A DNA stretch of 64,000 nucleotides from Pseudomonas sp. GOM7. GTDB lineage: Bacteria; Pseudomonadota; Gammaproteobacteria; Pseudomonadales; Pseudomonadaceae. Shown here piece after piece: positions 28,469 through 37,911 of this stretch. The stretch spans positions 434,001 through 498,000 of the forward strand of contig NZ_CP113519.1 of the NCBI RefSeq assembly GCF_026723825.1, given 5' to 3'. The notes under the pieces are model-generated. The model did no database searches. It had not been told where the DNA came from and worked only from the letters and a program-made list of their open reading frames with translations. The first letter of the stretch is position 1. The number at the start of each line of letters is the position of its first letter. The position numbers and the translations under genes are program-made.

Positions 28469-29533
28469 ATGGCACTTATCAGCATGCGCCAGATGCTCGA
28501 CCACGCCGCTGAGTTCGGCTACGGCGTGCCGGCCTTCAACGTCAACAACCTCGAGCAGATGCGCGCGATCATGGAAGCCGCCGACAAGACCGATTCGCCG
28601 GTCATCGTCCAGGCTTCCGCCGGTGCCCGTAAGTACGCTGGCGCACCCTTCCTGCGCCACCTGATCCTTGCCGCGATCGAAGAATTCCCGCATATCCCGG
28701 TGTGCATGCACCAGGATCACGGTACCAGCCCGGACGTGTGCCAGCGCTCCATCCAACTGGGTTTTTCCTCGGTGATGATGGATGGCTCGCTGAAGGAAGA
28801 CGGCAAGACTCCAGCCGATTACGACTACAACGTGCGCGTCACCCAGCAGACCGTGGCCTTCGCCCATGCCTGCGGCGTGTCCGTGGAAGGTGAGCTGGGT
28901 TGCCTGGGTAGCCTGGAAACCGGTATGGCCGGTGAAGAAGACGGCGTCGGCGCCGAAGGCGTGCTGGATCACAGCCAACTGCTGACCGACCCGGAAGAAG
29001 CCGCAGCCTTCGTCAAGGCCACCCAGGTCGACGCCCTGGCCATCGCCATCGGCACCAGCCATGGCGCCTACAAGTTCACCAAGCCGCCGACCGGCGACGT
29101 GCTCTCCATCGAGCGTATCAAGGAAATCCACAAGCGCATCCCCAACACCCACCTGGTGATGCACGGCTCCAGCTCGGTGCCGCAGGACTGGCTGGCGATC
29201 ATCAACGAGTACGGTGGTGACATCAAGGAAACCTACGGCGTGCCGGTCGAAGAGATCGTCGAAGGCATCAAGCACGGCGTGCGCAAGGTCAACATCGACA
29301 CCGACCTGCGTCTGGCCTCCACTGGCGCCATCCGTCGTTTCATGGCGCAGAACCCGGCCGAGTTCGACCCGCGCAAGTACTTCGCCAAAACCATCGAAGC
29401 CATGCGCGACATCTGCATCGCCCGCTACGAGGCCTTCGGCACCGCCGGCAATGCCTCGAAGATCAAGCCGATCTCCCTGGAAGGCATGTTCAAGCGTTAC
29501 GCCAGCGGCGAACTGACCGCCAAGGTCAACTGA
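28469..29533 (+). CDS. fba: Fructose-1,6-bisphosphate aldolase, class II
   Basis: A 354-residue Zn2+-dependent aldolase of the Calvin-type (CbbA/Fda) subgroup. [30 protein letters not shown] begins the barrel; metal-binding histidines are in CMHQDHGTS and later in GTSHGAYKF and [10 protein letters not shown]; the phosphate/catalytic motif [13 protein letters not shown] is intact. CGGGAG lies before the ATG at 28469; the frame extends 12 codons upstream without support. Completes the tkt-epd-pgk-fba cluster and is followed by a strong terminator. Confidence 0.97.
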   Translation: MALISMRQMLDHAAEFGYGVPAFNVNNLEQMRAIMEAADKTDSPVIVQASAGARKYAGAPFLRHLILAAIEEFPHIPVCMHQDHGTSPDVCQRSIQLGFSSVMMDGSLKEDGKTPADYDYNVRVTQQTVAFAHACGVSVEGELGCLGSLETGMAGEEDGVGAEGVLDHSQLLTDPEEAAAFVKATQVDALAIAIGTSHGAYKFTKPPTGDVLSIERIKEIHKRIPNTHLVMHGSSSVPQDWLAIINEYGGDIKETYGVPVEEIVEGIKHGVRKVNIDTDLRLASTGAIRRFMAQNPAEFDPRKYFAKTIEAMRDICIARYEAFGTAGNASKIKPISLEGMFKRYASGELTAKVN

Positions 29534-29567
29534 TCGACTGCGGGCAGACGCCCGCCGCGTCCGCCCG

Positions 29568-29600
29568 AAAGCCGCGACTGCGCAAGCGTCGCGGCTTTTT
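29568..29600 (+). terminator. Rho-independent terminator after fba
   Basis: AAAGCCGCGAC and GTCGCGGCTTTTT form a strong stem with a T-run 35 bp beyond the fba stop. Confidence 0.9.
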
Positions 29601-29619
29601 CATGCCTGCCGTTTGCTCC

Positions 29620-30303
29620 TCAAGGTGCGCTGCTGACCAGCGCGCGATGCTCGATGCTTAGCTGATCGAAGCGCGCGGCCCCTGCTTCGGTCTCGTAGCC
29701 GGTGTTGTCCTGGGTGTAGACGCCGGCCTTGAAGTACAGCGGCTTGGCGGCCCAGGAGGTGTCCAGGTGGGTGCTCCAGCTCTTGTTGTTGAGCTGGATC
29801 GCCAGGGTGCCATCAGGCTTGAGGTTGATCGCATAGCTGAACGCCTGATTGAGCAGGATGCCACTGGCCACGGTCACCGTCTGGATTTCGGCGTCCGGCG
29901 TCATGCGCACCTTGGCGACGATATTGCCGGTAGCCGTCTTGGTCTTGTACTGGTACTCCAGCTTGAGCAGCGGCATCGAGCTCTTGTAGGCATGGATCTG
30001 GCCAATGACGATCTTGCCGGTGGACGGCACCTGGCTGACGCTCAGCGCGGCGCGCAGGAAGTGATCGGCGCCGGGGTAGGTCCAGTTGCGCAGGTTGCCG
30101 TCGGGGTAAGTCTCACGCAGCTCGCTGCGCGGGTACTTGGCGCTCTCGGTGGTGGTGCCGTTGACCGGTGACCAGAAGAAGATGGCGCCATCCTTGGATT
30201 GGAAATAGTGATCCTGATAACCACCGGCCAGTATGCGGGTCTCGATGGTGGTGGCGGGTACGCCGACTGGAATGCTGAGATTCCACATGGCGAGTTCGAT
30301 CAT
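29620..30303 (-). CDS. Polysaccharide lyase family 7 alginate lyase
   Basis: A 227-residue jelly-roll enzyme. The three PL7 active-site motifs are visible in order: RSELRE (residues about 60-65), QIHAYKSS, and YFKAGVYTQ near residue 190. PL7 enzymes cleave alginate by beta-elimination. There is no signal peptide: the protein starts MIELAMWNLSIPVGVPATT, so it is cytoplasmic or leaves the cell by another route. AGGAGC lies before the ATG at 30303. Convergent with fba; no other alginate genes are nearby. Confidence 0.88.
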   Translation of the reverse strand: MIELAMWNLSIPVGVPATTIETRILAGGYQDHYFQSKDGAIFFWSPVNGTTTESAKYPRSELRETYPDGNLRNWTYPGADHFLRAALSVSQVPSTGKIVIGQIHAYKSSMPLLKLEYQYKTKTATGNIVAKVRMTPDAEIQTVTVASGILLNQAFSYAINLKPDGTLAIQLNNKSWSTHLDTSWAAKPLYFKAGVYTQDNTGYETEAGAARFDQLSIEHRALVSSAP

Positions 30304-30496
30304 ACTCAAAGCTCCTGAAAGAGGAAACTTCAGTCGGGGGGCACATCTCGTCCAGGAGTCAGTAACGGCTTACTTGGCGTTCCAGCGGGTGACACGCGAG
30401 CTAGAAGGTGGCAGGGCTGCCTGTCACGAGCGCTGGCTGCGCTCGTGGCGCGCTTTATAACGGCAATTCTGGCCAATGCGTGAGCACCGTTCGTCG

Positions 30497-30516
30497 TTTT
30501 ATTGGCGTCAATAAAA
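30497..30516. promoter_or_regulatory. TTTTATTG-N4-CAATAAAA inverted repeat
   Basis: An 8-bp perfect inverted repeat in an AT-rich patch of the 358-bp divergent region between the alginate lyase (start 30303) and the membrane-protein gene (start 30662). It may be an operator for either gene. No other gene is supported in this gap. Confidence 0.35.
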
Positions 30517-30549
30517 AGTCTCTTCTGAAGTGGAGAATCATCCTTATCT

Positions 30550-30580
30550 GGCCGTGCGTGAAGCGGCAACGAACCCTAGG
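30550..30580. repeat. Half copy of the GGCAACAG/CCTAGG palindrome
   Basis: GGCCGTGCGTGAAGCGGCAA and the following CGAACCCTAGG match the right half of the complete palindrome at 42752-42808 (GGCCGTGCGTGAAACGGCAA then CAGCCCCTAGG). Confidence 0.6.
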
Positions 30581-30661
30581 TAAAACCCTGTAAAACACCC
30601 AGGCCGTGGCGAACGGCGGCCTACGCCATAATCCGGGCATTACCGCTCGGAACTGCCTTTC

Positions 30662-31138
30662 ATGCACAGCCTGCCGCGCCTGCTGTCCGCCTTCGTCCTT
30701 GCCGTGTTGCTGGCTAGCAGCTTCGCCTCGATCTTTCAGACGCAAAGCAACCTCGCTGCCCTGCAGGCGCTGGGCGCACCGGTTCCGTTCGGTGTGCGCT
30801 TGGGTACCACCGGCCTGGATCTGCTCGGTTTTGCCCCCACCTTCGCACTGCTGGCCAGTGCCGGCTTCGTCATCGCCCTGCCGCTGGCGCTCTGGCTGGC
30901 GCGGCACTTGCGCCATCTGCGCTGGGTCATCTTTCTGGTGGCAGGCGCCAGTGCGATCTGGCTGGCGCTGGCCCTGGCCAATGCCCTGGCGCCGATGCCG
31001 ACGTTGATCGCCGCCGACCGTGAACCCCTGGGCACTCTGGGGCTGATGGCCTGCGGCAGTGCCGGCGCGCTGCTCTTCGGTCAGCTCGCACGGCGCGCGC
31101 GCTACAGAACGCAGCCAACCCATTCCGATTCGCCGTGA
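30662..31138 (+). CDS. Small multi-pass membrane protein, unknown function
   Basis: A 158-residue protein with about four hydrophobic helices (roughly residues 6-26, 54-78, 86-108 and 124-143) and a short basic/polar C-terminal tail. No motif is recognised. Codon use is like its neighbours. It ends 13 bp before the sugar dehydrogenase gene, so they are probably one operon. Confidence 0.7.
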   Translation: MHSLPRLLSAFVLAVLLASSFASIFQTQSNLAALQALGAPVPFGVRLGTTGLDLLGFAPTFALLASAGFVIALPLALWLARHLRHLRWVIFLVAGASAIWLALALANALAPMPTLIAADREPLGTLGLMACGSAGALLFGQLARRARYRTQPTHSDSP

Positions 31139-31151
31139 CAAGGTCGCTGCC

Positions 31152-32252
31152 ATGTTGAAACCCTTTCTCGCCGCACTGGGCGCTGCACTCGTGCTCAGCC
31201 TTTCGGTGCAAGCCGAGGATTACCGTATCGAGACCCTTACCGAGGGGCTGGAGTACCCCTGGTCGCTGGCCTTCCTGCCGGATGGGCGCATGCTGGTCAC
31301 CGAGCGGGTCGGGCGTCTACGCCTGATCGAGGCGGATGGTCGCCTGGCGCAGGACCCCATCGCCGGGCTGCCGGAGGCCTTCTTCGCGGCCCAGGCGGGG
31401 CTGATGGAGGTGGCGCTGGATCCGGACTATGCGGACAATCGCTGGCTGTACCTGAGTTACGCCCATGGTGATAGCGAGGCCAACAACACTCGGCTGGTTC
31501 GTGCGCGTCTGGTCGGCGACGAGCTGCAGGATCTCGAGGTACTGTTCACCGCGCAGCCGCTCAAGGCTGGCGCTGCTCACTATGGCGGGCGCATCGCCTT
31601 TCTCGCCGACAAGACTCTGGTGCTGACCCTGGGCGATGGCTTCGACTGGCGTGAGCAAGCGCAGAACCCGGGCAATCATCTGGGCAAGATCGTGCGCCTG
31701 AACCGCGACGGTAGCGTGCCGCCGGACAATCCGTTGCTGGCCCAGCGAGGCGCGGCAGCGGAGATCTACAGCCTCGGCCACCGCAACGTGCAGGGCATCG
31801 TCTTCGATGCCAAGAGCGGGCGGCTGTACAGCCATGAGCATGGCCCGCGCGGCGGCGACGAATTGAACCTGATCCAGGCCGGGCAGAATTATGGCTGGCC
31901 GCTGGCGACCTTCGGTGTCGACTACACCGGCGCGCGGGTCAGCCCCTATACCGAACTGCCGGGCCTGAGCGCGCCCTTGCTGCACTGGACGCCCTCGGTC
32001 GCACCGGCGAGCCTGACCCTTTACCACGGTGCGCTGTTCCCCGCCTGGCAGGGTGACCTGTTCGCCGCCACCCTGGCCGAACGCAGCGTGCGGCGTATCC
32101 GCGTACAGGACAACATGCTGGCCGGTGAGGAAATCCTCTTCGAGGAGTTGGGTGAGCGTATCCGCGATGTGCGCAGCGGGCCGGATGGCGCCCTCTACCT
32201 GCTTACCGACAATGCCGAGGGGCGGCTGCTACGGGTCGTACCGGCCGACTGA
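31152..32252 (+). CDS. PQQ-dependent soluble aldose-sugar dehydrogenase (YliI/Asd-like)
   Basis: A 366-residue periplasmic six-bladed beta-propeller. A Sec signal peptide (MLKPFLAALGAALVLSLSVQA, cleavage before ED) is followed by LTEGLEYPWSLAFLPDGRMLVTERVGRLR, the typical opening of the glucose/sorbosone dehydrogenase family, and later SLGHRNVQGIVFD and SHEHGPRGGDELNLI, which carry PQQ/Ca2+-site residues. It would oxidise aldoses with PQQ as cofactor. The start at 31152 was chosen for the signal peptide and an AAGG upstream; a longer frame from 31059 overlaps the upstream gene. Confidence 0.88.
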   Translation: MLKPFLAALGAALVLSLSVQAEDYRIETLTEGLEYPWSLAFLPDGRMLVTERVGRLRLIEADGRLAQDPIAGLPEAFFAAQAGLMEVALDPDYADNRWLYLSYAHGDSEANNTRLVRARLVGDELQDLEVLFTAQPLKAGAAHYGGRIAFLADKTLVLTLGDGFDWREQAQNPGNHLGKIVRLNRDGSVPPDNPLLAQRGAAAEIYSLGHRNVQGIVFDAKSGRLYSHEHGPRGGDELNLIQAGQNYGWPLATFGVDYTGARVSPYTELPGLSAPLLHWTPSVAPASLTLYHGALFPAWQGDLFAATLAERSVRRIRVQDNMLAGEEILFEELGERIRDVRSGPDGALYLLTDNAEGRLLRVVPAD

Positions 32253-32298
32253 GGCGCGTTACACTGCAGGCTCGTTCCTTCAGCATGGATCCGTTTCG

Positions 32299-32790
32299 TT
32301 GAAATACCTTCAGGGCTACCCTGTGGCCATCCAGCAGCAGGTGCGCCAGTTGATCGCCGACGACCTTCTGGACGACTACCTGGCGCAGCGCTATCCGGGC
32401 CGTCACGAGGTGCAGAGCGACAAGGCGCTGTATGCCTACGTGATGGCACTCAAGCAGGAGCACTTGAAGAACGCGCCGGCCATCGACAAAGTGCTCTACG
32501 ACAACCGCCTCGATCTCACCCATCGTGCCCTCGGGTTGCATACGGCGATTTCGCGGGTGCAGGGCGGCAAGCTCAAGGCGAAGAAGGAGATTCGCGTTGC
32601 CTCGCTGTTTCGTGATGCAGCGCCGGCCTTCCTGCAGATGATCGTGGTGCACGAGCTGGCTCACCTGAAGGAGGCCGAGCACAACAAGGCCTTCTACAAG
32701 CTCTGCGAGCACATGCTGCCGGGTTATGTGCAGATCGAGTTCGACCTGCGCATGTACCTGACCTGGCGCGAGATGACGGGCTCGGCCTGA
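32299..32790 (+). CDS. YgjP-like metal-dependent hydrolase (HELAH motif)
   Basis: A 163-residue protein with the zinc motif VVHELAHLKEAEHNKAFYKLCEHMLPGY, the pattern of the YgjP/DUF45 group. The biochemical role of this group is not firmly set. The best start is TTG at 32299 (KYLQGYPVAIQQQ...); no ATG in this frame fits. A 5-codon frame (ATG at 32285, MDPFR) ends in a TGA that overlaps this TTG, which might couple translation. It follows the sugar dehydrogenase by 46 bp. Confidence 0.75.
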   Translation: MKYLQGYPVAIQQQVRQLIADDLLDDYLAQRYPGRHEVQSDKALYAYVMALKQEHLKNAPAIDKVLYDNRLDLTHRALGLHTAISRVQGGKLKAKKEIRVASLFRDAAPAFLQMIVVHELAHLKEAEHNKAFYKLCEHMLPGYVQIEFDLRMYLTWREMTGSA

Positions 32791-32820
32791 TAGCGTGCAA
32801 GAGCAAGGGCACGACGCGAT

Positions 32821-32862
32821 CCGTAGGGTGCGCTATGCGCACCACGGACAGGCGCACCCTGC
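32821..32862. repeat. GTAGGGTGCGC-type repeat
   Basis: CGTAGGGTGCGCTATGCGCACC followed by GGCGCACCCTGC, with inverted GGGTGCGC/GCGCACC words. Located between two convergent genes. Relatives at 51957-52036 and 60600. Confidence 0.65.
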
Positions 32863-32866
32863 ATGC

Positions 32867-33100
32867 TCAGCCGTGCAAGCGCAGGTTGAGCTGGTCGACC
32901 ACCGGCGCCCAGTCGGCGTCTTCGAGAATTTCCTCGCGCAGTAGCGCGGCCTGGGCCGGCGTCCAGAACGGCGCCTCCGACAGCTTGCAGGCGTCTGGCA
33001 GCGGCGAATGGGTGCTGATGAAAGCATTGATGCTGGCGGCATCGTCAGGCAGGCCGAGCTGCTTGAACAGCGCAGGCAGGCTGTGGACGGGCTTTTCCAT
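32867..33100 (-). CDS. DUF2789-family small protein
   Basis: A 77-residue acidic cytoplasmic protein with a helical pattern (MEKPVHSLPALFKQLGLPDDAASINAFISTHSPL, then WTPAQAALLREEILEDADWAPVVDQLN). This fits the DUF2789 family common in pseudomonads; function unknown. GGAGAAA lies before the ATG. It is downstream of the GreA/B-like gene on the same strand with a 61-bp gap. Confidence 0.75.
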   Translation of the reverse strand: MEKPVHSLPALFKQLGLPDDAASINAFISTHSPLPDACKLSEAPFWTPAQAALLREEILEDADWAPVVDQLNLRLHG

Positions 33101-33161
33101 GGTAGTTTCTCCAAACGTAACGCTTATCCCTAAGTACCAACCCCGGTTCAGATAGTTCCGC

Positions 33162-33644
33162 TCAATCGACCGTCAATATCTCGAAGGCCTGCAGCCGCTG
33201 GCCCATCGACAGGGTAATTTCATCGCCAGGGTGTTTGCCGAGCAGCAGGCGCCCCAGCGGTGTGGCATTGCTCAGTACCTGAATGCTCTGCCCGGCGTGC
33301 TGCAGTTTCATGCTGGCGCCCTGCGGGCCGAGAAACAGCCACTGCTCGTGGCCGTCTTCGCTGGCCAGCAGAATCAATGCGCCCAGTTCGATGCCATGGG
33401 CGTCGTCGAACGGTCGTGGCCTTAGCTGGCGCCAGGTGATCAGGGTCTGGCGCAGTTCTTCGACGCGGCGCGCCTGGCCGCTGGCCAGGTAGGCGGCTTC
33501 CAGGCCGAGGGTGTCGTACTTGTTCTCGGCGACGTTCTCTTCGTGGGTTGCCGTTTCATGGGCGCTGAGCGCCGCCTGATGGGCCTGATCGAGGTCGGCT
33601 TGCAGGTGCTGCAAGACCTGCTGCAGGAGCTGGTGCTTGTCCAT
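33162..33644 (-). CDS. GreA/GreB-like RNA-polymerase-associated factor
   Basis: A 160-residue protein with an N-terminal helical/coiled-coil part (about residues 1-75, LLQQVLQHLQADLDQAHQAALSAHETATHEENVAENKYDTLGLEAAYLASGQARRVEEL) and a C-terminal GreA/GreB FKBP-like domain (GALILLASEDGHEQWLFLGPQG ... SNATPLGRLLLGKHPGDEITL). The PLGRLLLGKxxGDE segment is the typical Gre C-terminal motif. It may bind the polymerase secondary channel like GreA/B. ATG 33644; weak Shine-Dalgarno. It follows the diguanylate cyclase by 62 bp. Confidence 0.8.
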   Translation of the reverse strand: MDKHQLLQQVLQHLQADLDQAHQAALSAHETATHEENVAENKYDTLGLEAAYLASGQARRVEELRQTLITWRQLRPRPFDDAHGIELGALILLASEDGHEQWLFLGPQGASMKLQHAGQSIQVLSNATPLGRLLLGKHPGDEITLSMGQRLQAFEILTVD

Positions 33645-33706
33645 GGTCGGTGTCGCGAGCGGGAAAGCCGCGTTTATCCCAGGCCGGCGTGCCGCTGTCC
33701 AGCCCG

Positions 33707-35497
33707 TCAGGCCTGTTCCTGGCACAGGCGCACGCGATTGCGGCCCTCGGCCTTGGCCTGGTACATCGCCTTGTCGGCGCGGCGGATCAGGCGGGTGGCG
33801 TCGTCCGCACCATAGCTCAGGGCGATGCCGATGCTGGCACCGACGCGTACCGTGCGGCCTTCGATATGCATGGGCGTGTCCAGCCCTTCCAGCAAGCGCT
33901 TGGCCAGATCCTGTGCGTCTTCGGCCGACAGCACGCGTTCGCAGACGGCGACGAACTCATCGCCACCCAGGCGCGCCGGCAGATCCACCTCGCGCAGGTA
34001 GTGGCGCAGGCGTCGGGCGACCTCGGCCAGCACCAGATCGCCGAAGGCATGGCCGTGCTGGTCGTTGATGGGCTTGAAGCCATCGAGATCGATCAGCATG
34101 ACTGCCAGCAACTCATGGCCGCGCAGGCTGCGTTGCAGGGCCTGATCGAGATGCTGCTGCAGGGCGTTGCGGTTGGCCAGGCCGGTCAACGGATCCAGCA
34201 GGGCCAGTTCGCTGAGGCGTCGGTTGGCATTCTCCAGCGCCTGGGTGCGCTCGTAAACGCGCTTTTCCAGGCTGCGCTCGTTCATCTGCAGGGAGGCTTC
34301 GCGTTGCCGTTTGAGCTCGATGAAGCGTGCCGCCAGGGCGAACGACAGCAGGATCATCTCCAGTGCGGAGCCGATCTGCATGGCATACAGGGTGAAGAAG
34401 TTCGAGGGCAGCAGGGCGAAGTTGCGCAGTGCCAGAGTCACTGCGCCGCCGAGCAGCATCAGCCAGGCCAGGGCGAACAGGCGTGCCCCTGGCACGCGGT
34501 AGCCGATGCAGACGAAGCTGGTGAGCAAGAGGGTCAGGGTCACGCTCAGGCCAGTCAGGGACATGGTCTGCAGGGCGCGTTGCACGGGCAGCAGCAGGGT
34601 GGCCAGGCAGGCCAGGGCGGTGGCTGCGCAGAGGATCTGCAGCACGCGGTCCCAGCGCGGCAGCCATTTGCGCGTATCCAGAAAGCTGCGAGCGAACACC
34701 GCTGCCAGCAGCGCCGCCAGGGTCAGGCTGAAGGGCAGCATGCGGTTGGTCCAGGGCGCGGCGTGCGGCCACAGGTATTGTGCGCCGAAGCCGTTGAGCG
34801 AAAGCACGGCTAGGGCGAAGACGGCCATGAACAGCACGTAGTTGAGGAAAGGCCGCTCGTGCAGGGCGAGAAACAGCAGCAGGTTGTACAGGGCCAGGGC
34901 AATCAGTACGCCGCAGTAGATGGCGTGCACCAGATAGCCGTTCTGGCTGTGCTGCTCGAAGTCGTGTTCCGACATCAGCCCACCACTGAGTGTCATGCTG
35001 CCGCGGGTGTCGACGCGCAGGTAGAGGGTGCGCTGCTCGCCCGGTTGCAGGGTGATCTCGAACACCGGGTAGCGATGGCCGATGGCGCGCTCGGGATAGG
35101 GCACGGTATCCCCGCTGCGCGCGTGCCGTACACCGTCAGTGCCGACATCGTAGAGGCGCACTTCGTCCAGCGAGGCGTAGTTCAGCTCCAGGCGCCAGTG
35201 GCGTATTTCATGGGCACTGGATTGCAACTCGAGGCGCAGCCAGATCACCCCAGGTACGTAGCCAAAGCCGAGATCATGACGCTCGCTGGCTGGGCGGAAG
35301 GGGGCAGTGGCGGCCTGTACGTCGGCCAGGCTGAGGTTGGCCTGTGGGTCGGCGAGGTAATAGGCGACCGCTTGCAGGTCGATGGGCGGGGTGTCATCGC
35401 CGAGGCGGGTCATGGCATGGGCGTCAGGCAGCAGCAGGCACAGAACCAGTAACGACCATAGCAGTGTCGGATATGCCGGAGGGCGGGCTGCAGACAT
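33707..35497 (-). CDS. 7TMR-DISM membrane diguanylate cyclase
   Basis: A 596-residue inner-membrane signalling protein. A signal/anchor (about residues 10-28) is followed by a periplasmic 7TMR-DISM extracellular domain (about 40-180, usually carbohydrate-binding-like), a seven-helix 7TMR-DISM region (about 190-390), a short coiled coil, and a GGDEF domain. The catalytic motif is intact (PARLGGDEFVAV), and an inhibitory I-site RxxD (REVD) lies five residues upstream, so product inhibition by c-di-GMP is expected. ATG 35497 is used. It stands between the YccS-like gene and the Gre-like gene, all on the minus strand. Confidence 0.9.
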   Translation of the reverse strand: MSAARPPAYPTLLWSLLVLCLLLPDAHAMTRLGDDTPPIDLQAVAYYLADPQANLSLADVQAATAPFRPASERHDLGFGYVPGVIWLRLELQSSAHEIRHWRLELNYASLDEVRLYDVGTDGVRHARSGDTVPYPERAIGHRYPVFEITLQPGEQRTLYLRVDTRGSMTLSGGLMSEHDFEQHSQNGYLVHAIYCGVLIALALYNLLLFLALHERPFLNYVLFMAVFALAVLSLNGFGAQYLWPHAAPWTNRMLPFSLTLAALLAAVFARSFLDTRKWLPRWDRVLQILCAATALACLATLLLPVQRALQTMSLTGLSVTLTLLLTSFVCIGYRVPGARLFALAWLMLLGGAVTLALRNFALLPSNFFTLYAMQIGSALEMILLSFALAARFIELKRQREASLQMNERSLEKRVYERTQALENANRRLSELALLDPLTGLANRNALQQHLDQALQRSLRGHELLAVMLIDLDGFKPINDQHGHAFGDLVLAEVARRLRHYLREVDLPARLGGDEFVAVCERVLSAEDAQDLAKRLLEGLDTPMHIEGRTVRVGASIGIALSYGADDATRLIRRADKAMYQAKAEGRNRVRLCQEQA

Positions 35498-35611
35498 CGG
35501 GATAAGGCCGAATCATTGACGTGCTCCGCATACTGGCAGAAAGCTGCCTTGTGTCGCTAGCGTGCAGCGAAAAAACGCTATGTGCCGGCTAAATGGCGCC
35601 AAGATTCGGCT

Positions 35612-37789
35612 TCAGCGCCGATTGCGTTCTTTCTGCAGATGGTTGCCTAGGGTGCGAAGTGGCCCTAGCTGGCGGCTGATCAGGGCCAGTTGCGTCTGCA
35701 CCAGACGCTGGCGCTCGTCGGCGTCTTCCGGAATCTGCTCCAGTTCCTCGGCCAGGTGCTCTTCGCTGTCGCTATGGATGGCCAATGGTCGCTGGTCGCG
35801 CAGGCACGCAGCGATCTCGTCGAGGCTGCAGGCGATGCGTTCGGCGTGTTCCAGCAGGCGGGCCTGTTCGGTCTCGGGCAGGCGTTCGCCACGGTGCGCA
35901 CCCAGTGCCGAGAGGTAGCTGAGCAGGGTGTGTGACAGTACCAGGAAGCGGAAGCCCAGGTCGGCGTCCTTACGAAAGTGCCCGGGCTCCATCAGCATAT
36001 TGCCAAGGGTGGTGGACAGCGCGGCATCTGCATTGTGCGCATTACGCCGGGCCAGGCGGTAGCCGAGATCGTCGCGCTTGCCCTGAGCGTACTGGGTCAT
36101 GATCTGGCGCAGGTAGGCGCTGTTGCAGCTCAGGGTGCCGGCGAGCATGCGCCCCAGGCGCCGGCCCTGCCAGTCCGGCAGGATCAGGAATACCGCCAGG
36201 CCGGCGATCAGACCGCCGAGCAGGGTATCGACCAGGCGTGGGATGAACAGGCTGTAGCCATTGCCGACCTGGTTGAAGCAGAACAGCACCAGCAGGGTGA
36301 TGGCGGCGGTGGCCAGGGTATAGCGGGTGGCGCGGGTGGTGAAGAAGACCACCCCGGCGACCACCGCGAACAGTGCCTGCACGCGCGGATCGGGGAACAG
36401 GTCGAACAGCGCCCAGCCCAGGCCCAGGCCCAGCAGGGTACCGGCGATACGTTGCACCAGCTTGAGGCGGGTGGCGCCGTAGTTGGGCTGGCAGACGAAC
36501 AGCGTGGTCAGCAGGATCCAGTAACCCTGCGCCGGGTGGATCAGATGCAGCAGGCCGTAGCCGGCGGCCAGGGCGATGGACAGGCGCAGGGCGTGGCGAA
36601 ACAGCAGCGAGGTCGGGGTGAGCTGCTGGCCGATGCGCTCGACCACTTCGCGCAGCGAATGCGGCTCGCGGTCGAGCAGCGTATTGTCCTGCTCCTCGGC
36701 CAGGGCGTCGGGATTGCTGGCGTTGCTCAGCAACTGATCGAGCCTGGCCAGGTTGCCGGCCAGGGCGCCGAGCGAGCGCAGCAGGCTGCGCCAGGCCGGG
36801 TTGCTCTGCAGGTGCAGGTGATCGAGCGAGGCGTGCAGATCCTCCAGCGCCTGACTGCACAGCTCGCGGTACTCGAACGGCTGGCGCAGCTCGATGGCGC
36901 CGGCCAGGCGCTCGCAGGCCTCGCCATGCAGGCGCAGCAGGCGTTGGCAGCGAAACAGCACGTCACTGTGGAAGAAGGCTTCGGCCAGCTCGTTGTAGGG
37001 GTAGTGCGAGGAACTGGCGCGCTCGTGAATGTCCTGAGCGAGGAAGTACAGTTTGAGGTAGCGATTGACCTTCGGCCCGGGGCGGGCATTGCCGACCCGG
37101 TGCAAAATGATCTCCTTGGTCGCATTGAGCGCCGACACCACCCGGCCGTTCTGTTGCGCCAGGGCCAGGCGCCGGGGCTCCACGTCGAGCTGGCGCAGGG
37201 GCTCGAACAGCGCGGCCTTGAGCTTGAGATAGCGGCCCAGTTCGCGAAACAGGCGGGCCAGCGCCAGTTGCACCGGCTGGTGGGTGAACAGACCGTGCCA
37301 GATCACCGACAGCAGCCCGTACCAGGCCGCGCCGGCCACCAGCAGCAAGGGCTCCAGCCACAGGCCGGCGACGCCGCCGCGCTGTTCGACGCCGATCATG
37401 CTGTACACGGCGAGGATCAGCGTGCCCGAGCCAAGGGTGGCGAAGCGTTCGCCCAGGGCGCCGAGCATGACCAGGGCGAAGGTGGACAGCGCCAGGGCGA
37501 TGACGAACAGCCAGGGATAGGGAAAGAGGAACTCCACCGCATAAGCCGCCGCACTGAAGCACAGCAGGGTCACCAGCACGGTGCCCAGGCGGCCTTGCCA
37601 GCTATCGTCGGTCTCGGTCAGGGCGCAGGCGATCACCCCGAGAAACAAGGGGATCAGGTCGTGGGTCCAGCCCTGCCACCAGCACAGCGCGAGGGCGCCG
37701 GCCAGGGCGATGAACACCCGCAGGCCACTGCTGAACTTGTCCAGTGCCCAGAGGCGACGAAGGGATTGGCGAAGGCTGGGGCGGGGCAT
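35612..37789 (-). CDS. YccS/FUSC-family inner-membrane protein
   Basis: A 725-residue protein with two hydrophobic bundles (about residues 25-165 and 400-530) and two large cytoplasmic parts, the layout of the YccS/YhfK family (FUSC-like). The second bundle starts LRLSIALAAGYGLLHLIHPAQGYWILLTTLFVCQPNYGATRLKLVQRIAGTLLGLGLG, the usual FUSC signature. Members are proposed efflux or aromatic-acid exporters; substrate unknown. ATG 37789 is preceded by no strong Shine-Dalgarno. It is monocistronic or first in the minus-strand run to 32867. Confidence 0.85.
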   Translation of the reverse strand: MPRPSLRQSLRRLWALDKFSSGLRVFIALAGALALCWWQGWTHDLIPLFLGVIACALTETDDSWQGRLGTVLVTLLCFSAAAYAVEFLFPYPWLFVIALALSTFALVMLGALGERFATLGSGTLILAVYSMIGVEQRGGVAGLWLEPLLLVAGAAWYGLLSVIWHGLFTHQPVQLALARLFRELGRYLKLKAALFEPLRQLDVEPRRLALAQQNGRVVSALNATKEIILHRVGNARPGPKVNRYLKLYFLAQDIHERASSSHYPYNELAEAFFHSDVLFRCQRLLRLHGEACERLAGAIELRQPFEYRELCSQALEDLHASLDHLHLQSNPAWRSLLRSLGALAGNLARLDQLLSNASNPDALAEEQDNTLLDREPHSLREVVERIGQQLTPTSLLFRHALRLSIALAAGYGLLHLIHPAQGYWILLTTLFVCQPNYGATRLKLVQRIAGTLLGLGLGWALFDLFPDPRVQALFAVVAGVVFFTTRATRYTLATAAITLLVLFCFNQVGNGYSLFIPRLVDTLLGGLIAGLAVFLILPDWQGRRLGRMLAGTLSCNSAYLRQIMTQYAQGKRDDLGYRLARRNAHNADAALSTTLGNMLMEPGHFRKDADLGFRFLVLSHTLLSYLSALGAHRGERLPETEQARLLEHAERIACSLDEIAACLRDQRPLAIHSDSEEHLAEELEQIPEDADERQRLVQTQLALISRQLGPLRTLGNHLQKERNRR

Positions 37790-37911
37790 ACGAGGCCTTG
37801 TTTGAAACGATGCGAGCAGACTACCCGAGTCGGGCGCCTCTAAGAACTACCTGCGTAGTCATCGGGGCGTTTAAAACAGGCTCAAGATAGAGGCCCTCTA
37901 GGCAGTCAGGC

